Part shown: piece after piece, positions 23,271 through 35,100 of the stretch
How the letters are laid out: each line of letters begins with the position of its first letter
Position numbering within the stretch: position 1 is the stretch's first letter
Assembly: GCF_028858725.1 (NCBI RefSeq)
Contig: NC_084767.1
Location: 18,801,895-18,865,894 of the forward strand
Length of the DNA stretch: 64,000 nt
Reading direction: 5' to 3'
Source: Colius striatus
Lineage: Eukaryota; Chordata; Aves; Coliiformes; Coliidae
Notes under the pieces: model-generated
What the model was told of the DNA's origin: nothing
The model's database searches: none
The model's input: only the letters and a program-made list of their open reading frames with translations
Position numbers and translations under genes: made by a program

Positions 23271-26200
23271 AACCAAGTCTGTGTGTGGGTCATCTCCTTC
23301 CGCTCTAAAGCGGGAATCCCCTGGCGCTGCCCTCTCCAGTTCCACATTCTTCTCTTCCCCCTCCCCAGCACCCTGATGCACAGTGGTGCCTGCAGTGCTG
23401 CACCTTCTCCTCTCTTGGCAAGAAACCTCTCTTGGCATATCACAGCTAATTTGGCTGGTTCCCTCTGGAGATTGCAGTCATCTGTCAGACTCATAGCTCC
23501 ATGGAGGTCACCTCATGGTGCTGCAACACCACAGGACACGTCCACAAAGTTTGACTTCACCTGGTTAATTGTGTTCTGGATCAAGCGGTGAGAAGCACAA
23601 CTTCTGCAGAACACCAGATGACTTTCAGGGTTCAAGAGGCTGACCACCTTTACTCAGTGATGGATGTGGTTTCTGTGCCTCTCCTTTGCAGGGAATTTCT
23701 GTGACTGCTAGGAGGTGATGGAGGCCCCTGATTAAGGGCTGAGGTTGCCACTGAAGAGCGGAGGTCTTGTATAGTGCCTGTGGGTCAGCTTAGCAGGTCT
23801 GAGCCGGGCAGGGATGTGATAGAGAGGCAAGAAGAGGTATTTCCACTGTGGGACCAGACAGAGATGGCAGCACAGGTATGCTACCCATTGGGAACAAGCT
23901 GTGTTCAGTGAGCCCAGGTCACTACTGGAAGAGTCTGTGGCCACCTGACCCCTCTCCAACTTACAAAGGGCTTATGGCATCATGATTTTACAGACAACTT
24001 CTGTATTTGCAGCAGAAATCATGAATAAGAATAATGATAAATTGCATAAGTGCTCTCTGGAAACAAATAATACATGCCTACTGGGGTCAACTGAAGTATA
24101 AAAGTAAATTACAAAGAGGTTAAAGAGTGTTGTTTTACACTAAGTAGATGCTGATTTTTTCCTGGGCATGCTAGGAAAGATGATTATTTTGAATTTTCTA
24201 GATAAAGTCAAAGTTTGCATCTGATAAAAGATGCAGGTGGATAGGGGCAGGTAGCTGAGGGGTATTTTGGGGGCAGAATTTCTGGCAGGCTGCTTCCCAG
24301 CTAGAGCTACCACCTGCTTTAAGGTTAAAAAGTTCCACTTTTGGTGATCCTGACCTCGTCCTGCCTGACCCGTGTAAGTGATGGAGAGGGGGGGTTGATT
24401 GACGCAGGTAGTTTTCAGTTGAGGCTGTTGTCGGAGAGGCGGCGTCGGAGAGGGACGGGTGTTTTGGGTGACAGCCCAGGAAGGGGCTGAGGAGCAGCCA
24501 CATAGACCAGAGGCTGCTGGTGTGGGCACACCCGATGGGGACTGGCAGTGGGTGGTGCCTCACGATGCTCTGAGCAGCGTGCCGCCTCACCCCAAGGACA
24601 GAACCTGAGCCTCAGCCCCCAGTCTTGTCCTTCCTGGAGGGCAGCCAGGCAGGGCCATTCACTTCTGAACACATGGGCACATCAGCATGAACGCCCTTCC
24701 CGTGACTTTGGTTTTTCCTGCTCTAAAGCTTAGACAGGGACTGTAAATCGTGTATTTCTGGTCTTCTGTTGCCACCTGCTGTCAGCCTCCTGCTCTGCTG
24801 TGGGAGGCTGCTCGGGCTGTTGTGTTTTGGAGACTGGGTTGCAGACAGGAAGAGTACAAAGTGTTATATAGATCAATGTCTGCACAAATAATAAATATTT
24901 TTCCGGATTAATCCTCGTTTCACCACAGCTGTGCCTACTCCCCTCATCTTGTAGAGCCACACTGGGAAAAAAACCGAACTTTTCCTTTATAAAAATTGGC
25001 TGGTAACATTTGAAAACACTGGGAAAATCAGTATTGGCATGACAAGAAAATGTTTTACTTCTGTGTATGTGTTCTGGTATGGCAAGATTCATGCATATGT
25101 CTCAGTGAGGGTCTCCAGGGAAAGGAATACCCAAAAAAAGAAGTCATGACACTCACAGGTTTTGTCAGGACGTGTCAGACCCAGGAATTCGGAATAAATG
25201 CAATCAGATGTTTGAGACCACTGTGACTGCAAGTGCCATGCATGCTTGGCTGCTCAGATTCTTGGTTTACAGCGTCGAAATTGGTAAGTTTTGTGGGAAG
25301 CTGCTTCTGTGATTACAAGGATACTCACCTTTCTCTCCCATGAAATACCAGTTCTCATTCTACTTTTCATTCCTTTCTCCTGTATCTAAAACTTTTTGTT
25401 GAAGAATTAATTTGCGCTGGATTATTTATAGCAGAAAAAAAGCCAGCATCATCCAGGGAGCCGGAGGAAACCCATTGATAAGGCAGCCTGAACATTCCTC
25501 TAGAGCTGTTTTTCTGTTCTCTGGTTGAAAACAGAACTGTTCTTGCAGTTTTGGATGAAATTTGAGATTAAGACAGAACTGTACCAATAATATAATGATT
25601 TTAAATGAGCCTGGCACCAGTGTTATGGAGTAACAGTGTTATTGGTGTCCTGTCTCCTCCTCATTCTGCCAGTGCCCCATATTTCAGGCTGTTTTACTAA
25701 GCTGGAGTGCCACCTAAGAGGTATTTCAGGGCTATGGTTAAGGACAATCCAACCCTACAAGCCACAAGCCTGCAGGTGTTTTTCCTGAGAAAGCTGCTTT
25801 GGCTAGAAACTTTGGAATGGCTTTGTCTTGGTCTGCACAGTTGATCAACATGCCCAAGCTGCTCCTTATTTCAGGTTTTCTGTAAAGCCCATTTTGATGT
25901 TTAAGGTTCTCCAGCCTACTGTGCTTTCTATAGCAGCTGATCCTTCCAATACAAGCCGAAGAACCTTTCTTTCATCTCTCTGTGCCCAGACTTTTTGCAG
26001 ATGGTCAGGAAGCTGGTTGACAACATCTGTTTTGAAGTTAGTATGCAAGTGCTTTCCTACCTTGAGAGAACCTGAAAGAAAGCTAGAAAAATCTATACAG
26101 CAGGGCAGAAGAAAGCATTCAAAGCTAAAAAGCATCTTCAGAAGCCTGCAACTGTCTCCAAATAGTATCCAGGCAGCTATCTGACAGATGAAAGGCAAAA

Positions 26201-27654
26201 TCACTATTTTGAGAGCCAAAGTAGCAATTTTGAGGAAAAAAAAAAAAGATAAATTCTTTTTCAGCATCCACAGCCTCCCCAAGGATACCCAGCAATGGGA
26301 GCTTGACATAGCCCAAAAGGAGAGAAGTAAATGCAGATCCACATACCATGGGCATCCCAGCCACAACGCTGGAGGGCATGATGAGTCTGTGGCCCCTGGA
26401 GAGAGGCAAAGGGGGAAAAGGAACAGGGCACAGAAGGTGATAAAATACTGATGAAGGCTCTTCTCAAATCTAGTGGAGTGGAGCTCAGCCTGCAAGGAAA
26501 CCTGCTGACCCTTTGAATCAGATCTTTCCTTAGTTTCTGTTCATCTAAAATATTTAGATGTTTTGTCTTATCACAATTCATAATGAAACACTGAAAAACC
26601 TCTTCTAGTTATTTTTTTTCCCCTTAATTTAAGTTAGTATTATTTTTTTGCTGCCTCCTTGAGTGATGCTTGTAGCTGAGTGTTCAAACCCTCTGTAGGG
26701 TCAGGGAGGTCTGCTCGCATTCTGAGTGACATACAGTTAGTGCAGGAGGGACCTACACTATTATCCAGCTTCATCCCTGCTTCAGAACGTGTTCCTCCTT
26801 ACAGCATCCTGAGTCTTGCAGTTTTGATAGGCAGACTGCAAAGTGCAGAGTGGTCATCTGGGAGTTAGGCAGGTTGGGATCCTGAGAGCAACAGAGGTTG
26901 GCTACAGTGCTTTGGTCTTGGCTGGTGTTCTGCTTAGCTGGAGGTGTGAATTGGGACAGCTCTGGGGATGCTCGGTGGCAGCCTCCAGCTTCCAGGAGGA
27001 GAGTGAAAGTTTTCCACCAAAGGTATGTTCTTTGCAAATGTTTATTTGTGAATGGCAAGAGCTGTGATTTCTGTTGCAGATCTGAGGAGACATTTGCTTA
27101 TTTATTTAAAATGAATTTATTTTACATCAGGAATTTCACTAGCTGTCTTTTCCTCTGCGGTGCATTTAGCCCCATTGCTTGGAGTTACTCAGGCTCAGAC
27201 CTCACTCAGTGTGTGAGATGCTTGTTAGGATGCTGGCAAACGTCTGCATCTGAGAAGAGGCACTAAAAACCTGTTTGGCTTTGAGCCTCAGACATTGTCA
27301 CCACCTCAAGTGTGTTTATACTGTTACTTGTATTCTCTCTTTCAATTTTAGTTGTTGAAAAGGAGAAAGACCACTAAGCTTTTCTATGACTAGCTGCTTA
27401 GGTCTCCATGGCCGTGTTCTAGCAGGGGCTTGTCAACAACTCAGGCAAAGTAAAACCAAACATACGGCTCAGCTCCATCACAGAGGTGTGCACCTCGATG
27501 CTCTCTCTGGGTTTTAATTTGTGCATTGTTAGAAACAGCTTCTAGCAGTATGCTTGCTTGCTTGCCTCTAAGGTCTAATTCTCTTGATCATTGAGATTTT
27601 ACAGTAACTAGATTTGCTCAAGTGTAGGAATAGCTTGGAAGAAATTTGTGGAGA
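23271..27654. other. Intergenic upstream of the IL5 3' end, no gene recognised
   Basis: No recognised exon, RNA gene or transposon. Frames up to about 209 codons (25866-26495 minus) lack any domain signature. Sequence composition is ordinary for avian intergenic DNA. Confidence 0.35.
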
Positions 27655-28914
27655 CAAAAAGCCAGGGACAATTTTTATTCACTTTATTCAAAGTAGTAAA
27701 AAATACAGAATAAATATTTTCTCCAAAATACATAGATGTATAAAATGCAATATAATTTAACTGACACCATAGAAATAAATTCATACTGATCTAAACACTC
27801 CTGTCACTGTTAGCTTTAGAAAAAACACTAATTCTTTAGTGACATGTGCTTAGATCCTTACAAATCTTTAGCTGACAAATATATCCTGATCTGACAAAGC
27901 TGCAGGTAGAGGAAAACCTCAGGGTGTGTTTCTCAGTGCTTGTGAAAGCTTTTGGGCAGGTGATAAGCATAGCAAATCCAGGTGATCCTACATGCATGAG
28001 CGCAACATTCTTGTGCTCCTCGCTGCTGAACAATACACAGCAAAGCTCAGGCAGAGCTTAAGAGGTGGAATAGTGTGTGAATAAGACTTTTGCAGTTCAT
28101 CTGTCGCTGTCTTCAAAGCAGTGGCAAAGCTCTGTAGTAGAAAAGTTTTGCTTGTATCATATTGGTTAATCCTCTTTGCTGGAGATGAATAGTAACAAGG
28201 CTGTCATTTACCAAGTATAACCACACCAGTTCCCTGAGCCAAATCACCTATTTCAGCAGCAGTGGTTGTGTACTGGTATAATGGTCTATACATGGGTTGT
28301 TGTTCTTCCAGACATGTTATTGTCAATGATACCCCTTCCGCTGAGGTTATGTGACACCAGCAAAACTTTCCACCAGAAATTTGCCTTTAAACTTGAAAAG
28401 TTACAGATCTCCAACCCGTGTTGCTAGAGTGCACACCATCCATCCCACATCGGTCCACCCTGGTCTTAAAGGAAGGCAAAGGAAATACATTCAAATCACA
28501 TCTCAGTACAGCAGTCCGTATTTCTGGTGCAGTGTGAGAAACCTGTGGGGTTAGGCAATGGTTAGATAAGGCACATACTGTGAACCAGTTGCTTTTGCTC
28601 ACATCCAGCTGTATTCAGCCTCACTGTGTCTGTTCAGAAATTAACTTGACCTTCTAATGAGAAACCCCAAATTTTTTATACCTCATCAGGTCCTTCCATA
28701 ATTTCCTGCACAATTTGCTTTATCAAACATTTAAATTTTCATATAGAAATGGGAATGACATTTTGCCATCAATACTTTCAGAAACTACATGCCAAACACG
28801 ATCCAGTATGGTAACACTGAAACTAAAGATGTGACCTGCCAGAAGAGTACTTTTAAAACAAACACATATTTTACTGCTTGTTTAAATTTACAGCAATTCT
28901 AGAAACTTACAGCT
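27655..28914 (-). other. IL5: Probable IL5 3' untranslated region with AU-rich motifs
   Basis: Downstream of the stop codon the first AATAAA signals on the minus strand are a pair (TTTATT at 27674-27679 and 27683-27688), giving a 3'UTR of about 1.25 kb. The last 130 nt hold AUUUA motifs (TAAAT on plus at 27711-27715 and 27776-27780), as in many short-lived cytokine mRNAs. The extent is inferred. Confidence 0.5.
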
Positions 28915-31900
28915 CTACATTCTGCCTCTTGTTGATGCTTTTCGGATGAATGTCATCAGCTTTTCTATGAATATTGTTGCATTTCTTCTTTCTGTATCAC
29001 ATTCCTCCTGAAAAGTTAATCAAGAAAATGAAATTACATAATATTATATAATTATATAAAGTTTTTAAATCTTGAAATAATTTCATAAATGACATGATTT
29101 TCCTTAAAATTTAAGTGAGCTGATCACACATACGAATCCTCATTTTAGAGGTGGGTCAAGCTGAAGACTAGAACAAGGGAAGAGCAGAAATGCAAAATAG
29201 TGCCAGGATTTCTTCTTTCATGTACTCAACACAAGCAACTGCAAAAATTATTCTCTCCTCTGTAGGTATAAGGGCTTAGATATATTATGAATTACATTTT
29301 ATTACATCTCTGCTTCACAGTCTCTGTTAGAGAAGAAATAAATTCCTACCTCATTTGCCAGGCTTGGTGTGAGGAATTGTCTTTCAAATTTTTGGAAAAA
29401 AACACTGTATTTTTTCATAGCTGGATGAGTTTTCAGCTGTTCCATTCCTTCAAAGATTGTGCTCACACAATTCACATCCTAAGATGGAAGAAGCAGCAAA
29501 ACTGAGATACAAGAATTTATAACCATGAGCTACAACAAGTTTGTTAGAAATCATCTTGAGTTAAATCCAGCCGTGAATCAGTTGTTACTGACTTTGGGCT
29601 CGTATTTGCAAATGATTCATGCAGACATGCTTAACTGATGTATGTATTTATTTACTCTGCAGACAGAAACCTGGCAAATGATGGTTTCTGCTAGTATTTG
29701 TTTTGTAATGTCCAGATGAACCATGTAAGTATCCAAAGACAGTCCTAGCTTGTCTGCAGCCATCTGAAGACTGGTGTGACTTCTTACATCTGCTCATGTC
29801 AGCAGATAACTCTGGTTCATGTGTTGCATTTGAGTATGAGATCCTTTCTGCTCTAGAAGTTAGAGCTGTCTGAAGATGAAAGAAAATGAATCTGAAACTA
29901 CTCCAAACATTAACCTCTCTGGAAGTTGACATCTGTATGGACAACGGCTACACTCTCATCTCACAGACCTGTTCGCCTTGTCCCATGCACCAGGCATGCT
30001 GGTCCTCTTCCACAGAGGGAGCTGGTATTTGTCTTCAAGACCTTATCATCTGGGCAAGGCAGCCAGAAGGACTTGAGAGAATACAGGATGGTCATAGAGC
30101 AAAGAGTGATAATGGTTGCCCCTGGCAGTGTGGAATTGTTTTGGAAGAGATTAGCTAAATTCATGGAAAAGGAAAGAAGGAGAAGACAAAACAGTGAGCA
30201 GCAGGAGTGAGTTGAAGCATAATGGGAGAAGAAGGTGATGAAAAATGAAGCAAAAACCCAATCAGTGAAGACTGGAGGAATTGCAGACAGCTGCCAAGGG
30301 CCAGCATCATGCCTATGATGTTCTCGACCAACACGTGGTCTCCTGTTAGTCATCCCTGGATGCTGTGTGATGAGGAATTTTTCCCACATCCTTACTTCCT
30401 ACTGCTTCTGCCACTGGTGAGCAATGAATGCAGAGACACTAGGATTTTCGCTGCCATCTCTGTATGCAAAGTGCAGGTGAGTGAAGCAGCTCTCCTCCCT
30501 AGAGAAGAAGTAAGCACCAGTGTGGAGGGCTGTGCTGGCACTGATGGGAGCCTCAGCAGGGAAAAGGATGAGTGAGTTCCCGTCATTTGGCACCGCTGCT
30601 TCTGGATGTGTTTTCCTTATTAAAATCTCAGCGTTAAACCCAGCCCCAAGCCCCAGCCTGGGAAGAGAGCTCTTCCAGACAGGATCCAGAGAGAAGTGGC
30701 AGATCTGAGAGCTTTACACCTAATTTAAAAGAAATGGGCTGGGTTTGCAACCAAAAAACCACCACTCTCCTGCAGCTAGCTTATGGAACTGATGCAAATT
30801 ATTCCACTCCTTCAATAAAGGACTGACTCAGACTGCATTCCCACAAATAGCTATCTGGCCATGGTATTATCTGAAGAGCTCTGAGCTGGACTGTGATCTC
30901 ATGTTGAAACCAAGCTTCCAGTTGATGCACAGCAGAAAAAAAAAAAGTCTCATTAGCAGCATCTGCATCAGGACGAAGTTTTTTAAGATCAGCTTGCATA
31001 GAGCATTTACACTGAGAGCAAACAGAAGGAATTTATTGGAGATGCAAAAGAAGATGTCAAATACATAAACGGGAATTTCATCTTTAAGACAGACCTCATG
31101 CATGAACACAGGATAGCTGGTGTCTTGTTTTCAGGTATTAACACCATCCTTCAGACAAGATGTGGTAATAAGACTATTTAATCTCTTGACTGACGATAAA
31201 GGTATAAAAAAGCCATTTCTAAAAGCAGCTTAAACAAAGTGGAGTAAAGGGAACTATTTTTGCAGACAGATGAGCAACAAATGCGAACGGGTTTGTTCTT
31301 TCCTTCCTATCTGTCATTTGTTTAAACAGTTTAGAAAATCCCTCTGTGTATGTGTGTTCTGCAGGATATTTGCAGAAACATAGAAAAAGAATCTTGCTAT
31401 CTTTAGCTACTTTTGTGTCACAGCATATTTTTATTTGGCTCACCATTTGATTGTTTTTAATAACATTTTATATCTTACAATGATATTATATATCCTTAAC
31501 AACAGTTTATCTCTTGTAATAGCTACAATTAAAGTAATTGTTTGCTCTTAAATACAAATAATAGAATATTTTTGAGATAGTTTTTTAATTGACATCTCAG
31601 TTTCCAATGACTAAATTTATGAAAAGGTTAATTTCATTTTTTTAAAAAGGAGGTTTACTTACCTCTATATTATCTGGAGTTTCAATCCTCAGATTCTGAA
31701 AAAGAATGTATTAATTAAGCCTTTCACATATCATCTTCATTAACGTTAATGAAAATAAAATGTCACATCGATCATTTGATTTTTAAAAGAAGTTAAATAT
31801 TCAAGAACAAGAGGATTCAGTGTATCAAATTTTAGATTAGAAAAGTGGAAATTGTACTTACCTGATTGTCCTTTGCCACTGAATCCCACATTTGCTCTAA

Positions 31901-31987
31901 TAATGTCAGCAGTTCAACCATGCTGCTCATCTGAGGTGCAGCAGAGATGCCTGCAACCAGCAAAAGAAAGTAGAGATGAGTCTTCAT
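28915..31987 (-). CDS. IL5: Interleukin-5, intact four-exon gene
   Basis: This is a secreted short-chain four-helix cytokine of the IL3/IL5/GM-CSF family; mammalian IL5 is a disulfide-linked dimer acting on eosinophils and B cells. Exons on the minus strand are 31987-31862 (126 nt), 31695-31663 (33), 29478-29350 (129) and 29007-28915 (93 with stop). All are phase 0 with GT-AG introns and give 126 residues. A hydrophobic signal peptide begins MKTHLYFLLLVAG. Exon 2 (LRI motif) and exon 3 have the same lengths as in mammalian IL5 (33 and 129 nt). Only two mature cysteines occur, at exon 3 residue 4 and exon 4 residue 3, the register of the inter-chain cysteines of human IL5. Exon 4 has C-x-x-ERR followed by alternating hydrophobics like the mammalian helix D. 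A glycosylation sequon (NAT) lies in exon 4. Birds also carry a paralogue, KK34, and published naming of the two could be swapped. Confidence 0.85.
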
Positions 31988-32100
31988 CCTCCTGATGTGC
32001 TCGGAGAACCTATGCTTCTGGACCAGTTCTCTACCATTTTATGTTCTCTCCACAAGGAAATAACAGTTTTGGTTGATTTTTGAAACTGATAGAAAAAAGG
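31988..32100 (-). promoter_or_regulatory. IL5: IL5 proximal promoter
   Basis: Upstream of the ATG on the minus strand there is a TATA-like ACATAAAATGG (about 32032-32042), preceded within 20 nt by TTATTTCCTTGTGG. The ATTTCC...TGTG element just before a TATA-like box resembles the layout of mammalian GM-CSF/IL5 proximal promoters (CLE0 region). The 5'UTR would be about 15-30 nt. This is inferred from motifs only. Confidence 0.4.
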
Positions 32101-35100
32101 TCATTTGTTGAGAATTTCTGGAAGACAAAGGTTCCAGTAAATTGAGTTTTTAACCTTGGGGCACACTCCTTACCCAATCAGCATTTCCTCGGAAGTAGGT
32201 AATACACATATAAGGATGTGGCCTTTCCATTATAACAACAGTAAAACCTAGAATCACCCAAAGCATGACCAAGCAGTTGTCATCTCCAAGGCACTTCTCT
32301 AGAAATTGGAGCTTCTCTGATAACAGTGTGCGATCTTCTGATAGGCAATAAGAAAAAGACTGTGGTGTGAGGAAAAAACAACAAAACAACCAAAACCCCC
32401 AGAAAATACATGAACCACTGCCTAGAAAGGGAAAAATTGCATTTGTGCAATACAATTTTGTCAAAATGCAGGTATTCTTTAATTGATTTACAGCAGGGAA
32501 GGGGCTGCCCTGGAGCATGTGCTGGAGGAGGATGGTGGCCCTGGGAATGGGCACAGTGAAGTGGCGCCTTTTGGGTGAGGAGGGAGGGATGCAGGATGGC
32601 CTGAGCCTGTCAGACCAGACCCCGAGGGCACAGCTGGGGATGGGGACTAGATTTTGTGCCCTCGCTTCCCTGCCCACCATCTGAGAGCTGGCAATGGGAG
32701 AGCCCATCAGCTTTGTGAGTTCTTAATTCATTGAAGGCGTTATGGCTTGTTATCTGACCAAATTAGCCAACTCAGTGACTTGTGTTTCCCTCTTTCCTGG
32801 AAGAAGCTCTTTTCGATTACTTTTTGAAAAGTACAGTGTCATTTTTCAAAAAGTCCTAACATTTGCTTTCTGCTTGCCTGTTCTTATGAGGGCAACAGCC
32901 GTGGTAGCAGGAAGTCCAGCCTCATTTCTGCTGGTCAGGAGCCGATGTCCTGGCTGCACGCTGCCCGGCCCAGTGGCCTGCAGCCCAATGCCACAGCAGG
33001 TGTGAGTAGGCACCTAAATATCCCAATACTTCGAACTGGGGAAGTCAAAAGACTGTAGTGGTTGTGTGGCTTAGCTCAAGCTAACTGCAAGTTGATTGCT
33101 GCCTGTTTTGCTATACCCAGTTTGTGGTATCTAAGAAGAGTAGGGGTTTTTTGACACTTCATGTTTATCTGTACAGTTTTCTCATCACACAGCTCCAAGG
33201 ATTGTATCCATGCAGAAACATGGGCGCTGCACCAGCACATGGCTGGGAGCTCTGTGAAGAACCTTGGGCTGAGCTTGTAAGTCGTGCAACTGTAAATATA
33301 TAACTGTTCTTGGTCTGCTGTGTTTTGGGCATTTTATAGCGTGTTTCTTTTGGTCTCCCACAAACCCACACTCATTCTTTGGGCAAAGCCTCCTCTTCCC
33401 TTGGGCTAGCCAGTGGGCTGTTCCTGCCAGCCAGACTGAGGTTTGACCTTACCTCTGGAGACCTCCATGGACAGCTTGGGTTTGAATTGCTGTGCAACCT
33501 CAAGTTTAGTAATGGGAAATTTCTTTTTCACCTTTCCTCAGCCAATGGCTATTCCATCCCAAACCACAGTCATTTCCGTCCCTGCGGCAAGAGATCGCCC
33601 CCGGAGCCTCCTGCTGCTGCCGTGGTCCCCCCTGCCTCGGGTCTCCCGCTTCTCACAGAGACCACATCTGTCTCTACTTCTATTCCTGGCCAGCACAACT
33701 GCCAACAGATTTTATGTCTCAGATCTTTCCTTTTCCTCCTTCTCTGCATTTGGGATTTTTTCAGCCACTTCTGCAGAATCCTAGCATTCTGTCTGTACCT
33801 TGTTTGAACTGCACAATTTTCTTCCCTTGGCAAATTTGGGGTTTATATGTTTAGGAGGAGACAATTCCCAGTTCTCAAGAATTATGGAGTGTGTTTGCTG
33901 CACGTATCAGTAGTAAGAGCTGGTTATTTCAGCAGGGCTTTGGCTAGTTCTCAAAGCAGCAAGATTGGTTCTTCACCACTGTATGACTACATTGTCTTCT
34001 TGTTCTGCAAAATCGTTAGACTTTGCAGTGCAGTGGTTTATTCTTTTCCTTTTCTCCTCTCTTTTTTTCCCCTCTTCTGCTTCAGATAATGGAATTGTTC
34101 ACACACTAGTTTTTCCCTATAAGGTGGCTCTGTGTTCATACATAAACTGTAGTCACATTTTCCAGCCTTAGGTTCATTATCATTTATCCGGTTTAGTTTT
34201 GGGGTTTTTTTAATGTGAATGCAGCATTAAGAAGCTGAAAGATGATGTAAGAACTAAATAGGTCAATATAAGGAACAGGTCCTGACCTTCTCAATGTAGT
34301 ACACCTTTAATCCTCCTGGCTCTGGAATTTGTCTGCTCTGTGAGAAAAAGCAGCAAGTGGAATCCAAGCTGTTGGATTAATCCAAAGTGATTCAATTCGA
34401 ATTTGAAATGACCACGAGTATGGAAGTGAATAAATAATGTAAGTAATTAGTGAATTCATAAATTCTGATACTAATGAAAAAAGTATTTCAGTGGAGTTAG
34501 GGTGTGATCAATGGTGTTTGCATTATAGCTGATTTTATTGAAAGCGTGAATTGGATGATGCTATGAATGTGAAAACAAAGCCATCCTAAAAGCTGTGCAA
34601 GGTGCTGCTGATGCCAGAGCTGCAAGCTGGGATCATCACCCAGGGCAAGAGCTTCTCTGCATCAACAACTAGTGGTTCCAGCAGGTGTGTGCCTGCATTA
34701 ACAGGCCTGACAGACTTGGTGAGTGCCTTGGAAGACTTGAGCAAGTCAGTCTGCTACTTCAAGCCCCCAACAGTTGAAACTAATGTTGAGCTTGCTTAAG
34801 CATGTGCTTTTCTGAACCTGCATGTGGCTTAGTTGCTTTGGCAGCACCTGGGCAGCTGCGGGAGCTGCTCAGTGCTTGCTGCCTGGTCCCCAGTTCAGTG
34901 TTGTTCCCCCCAGCTGCAGTAGTGCCATGAAGCACCCGTGGAAACCATGACAGCTTGAAACGTGATGCCCAGGGGAGGTGGACCTAGAGTGGAACACGGG
35001 AGCTATCAAGCTGTCATGATCTGCTGCTGTCATGATCTGCTACTGTCATCTTTGTATCTTTTTGCCTGTATGATTAACTAGAAGCTGCAACTGTTTGCAG

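Noticed and set aside
22091-23494. Long frames on both strands (304, 260 and 319 codons)
   Set aside because: They are the pyrimidine tract read as Phe/Pro/Leu or Lys/Glu/Gly and the CpG island read as Ala/Gly/Arg/Pro. No complexity, no domains.
25866-26495. 209-codon minus frame upstream of IL5
   Set aside because: Checked for cytokine, receptor and transposon signatures; none seen, and the frame spans an A-run read as poly-Phe.
32150-32707. 185-codon minus frame just upstream of the IL5 promoter
   Set aside because: No domain or splice evidence; it lies next to the IL5 start on the same strand, but the IL5 TATA-like box lies between it and the ATG, so it is not an extra IL5 exon.
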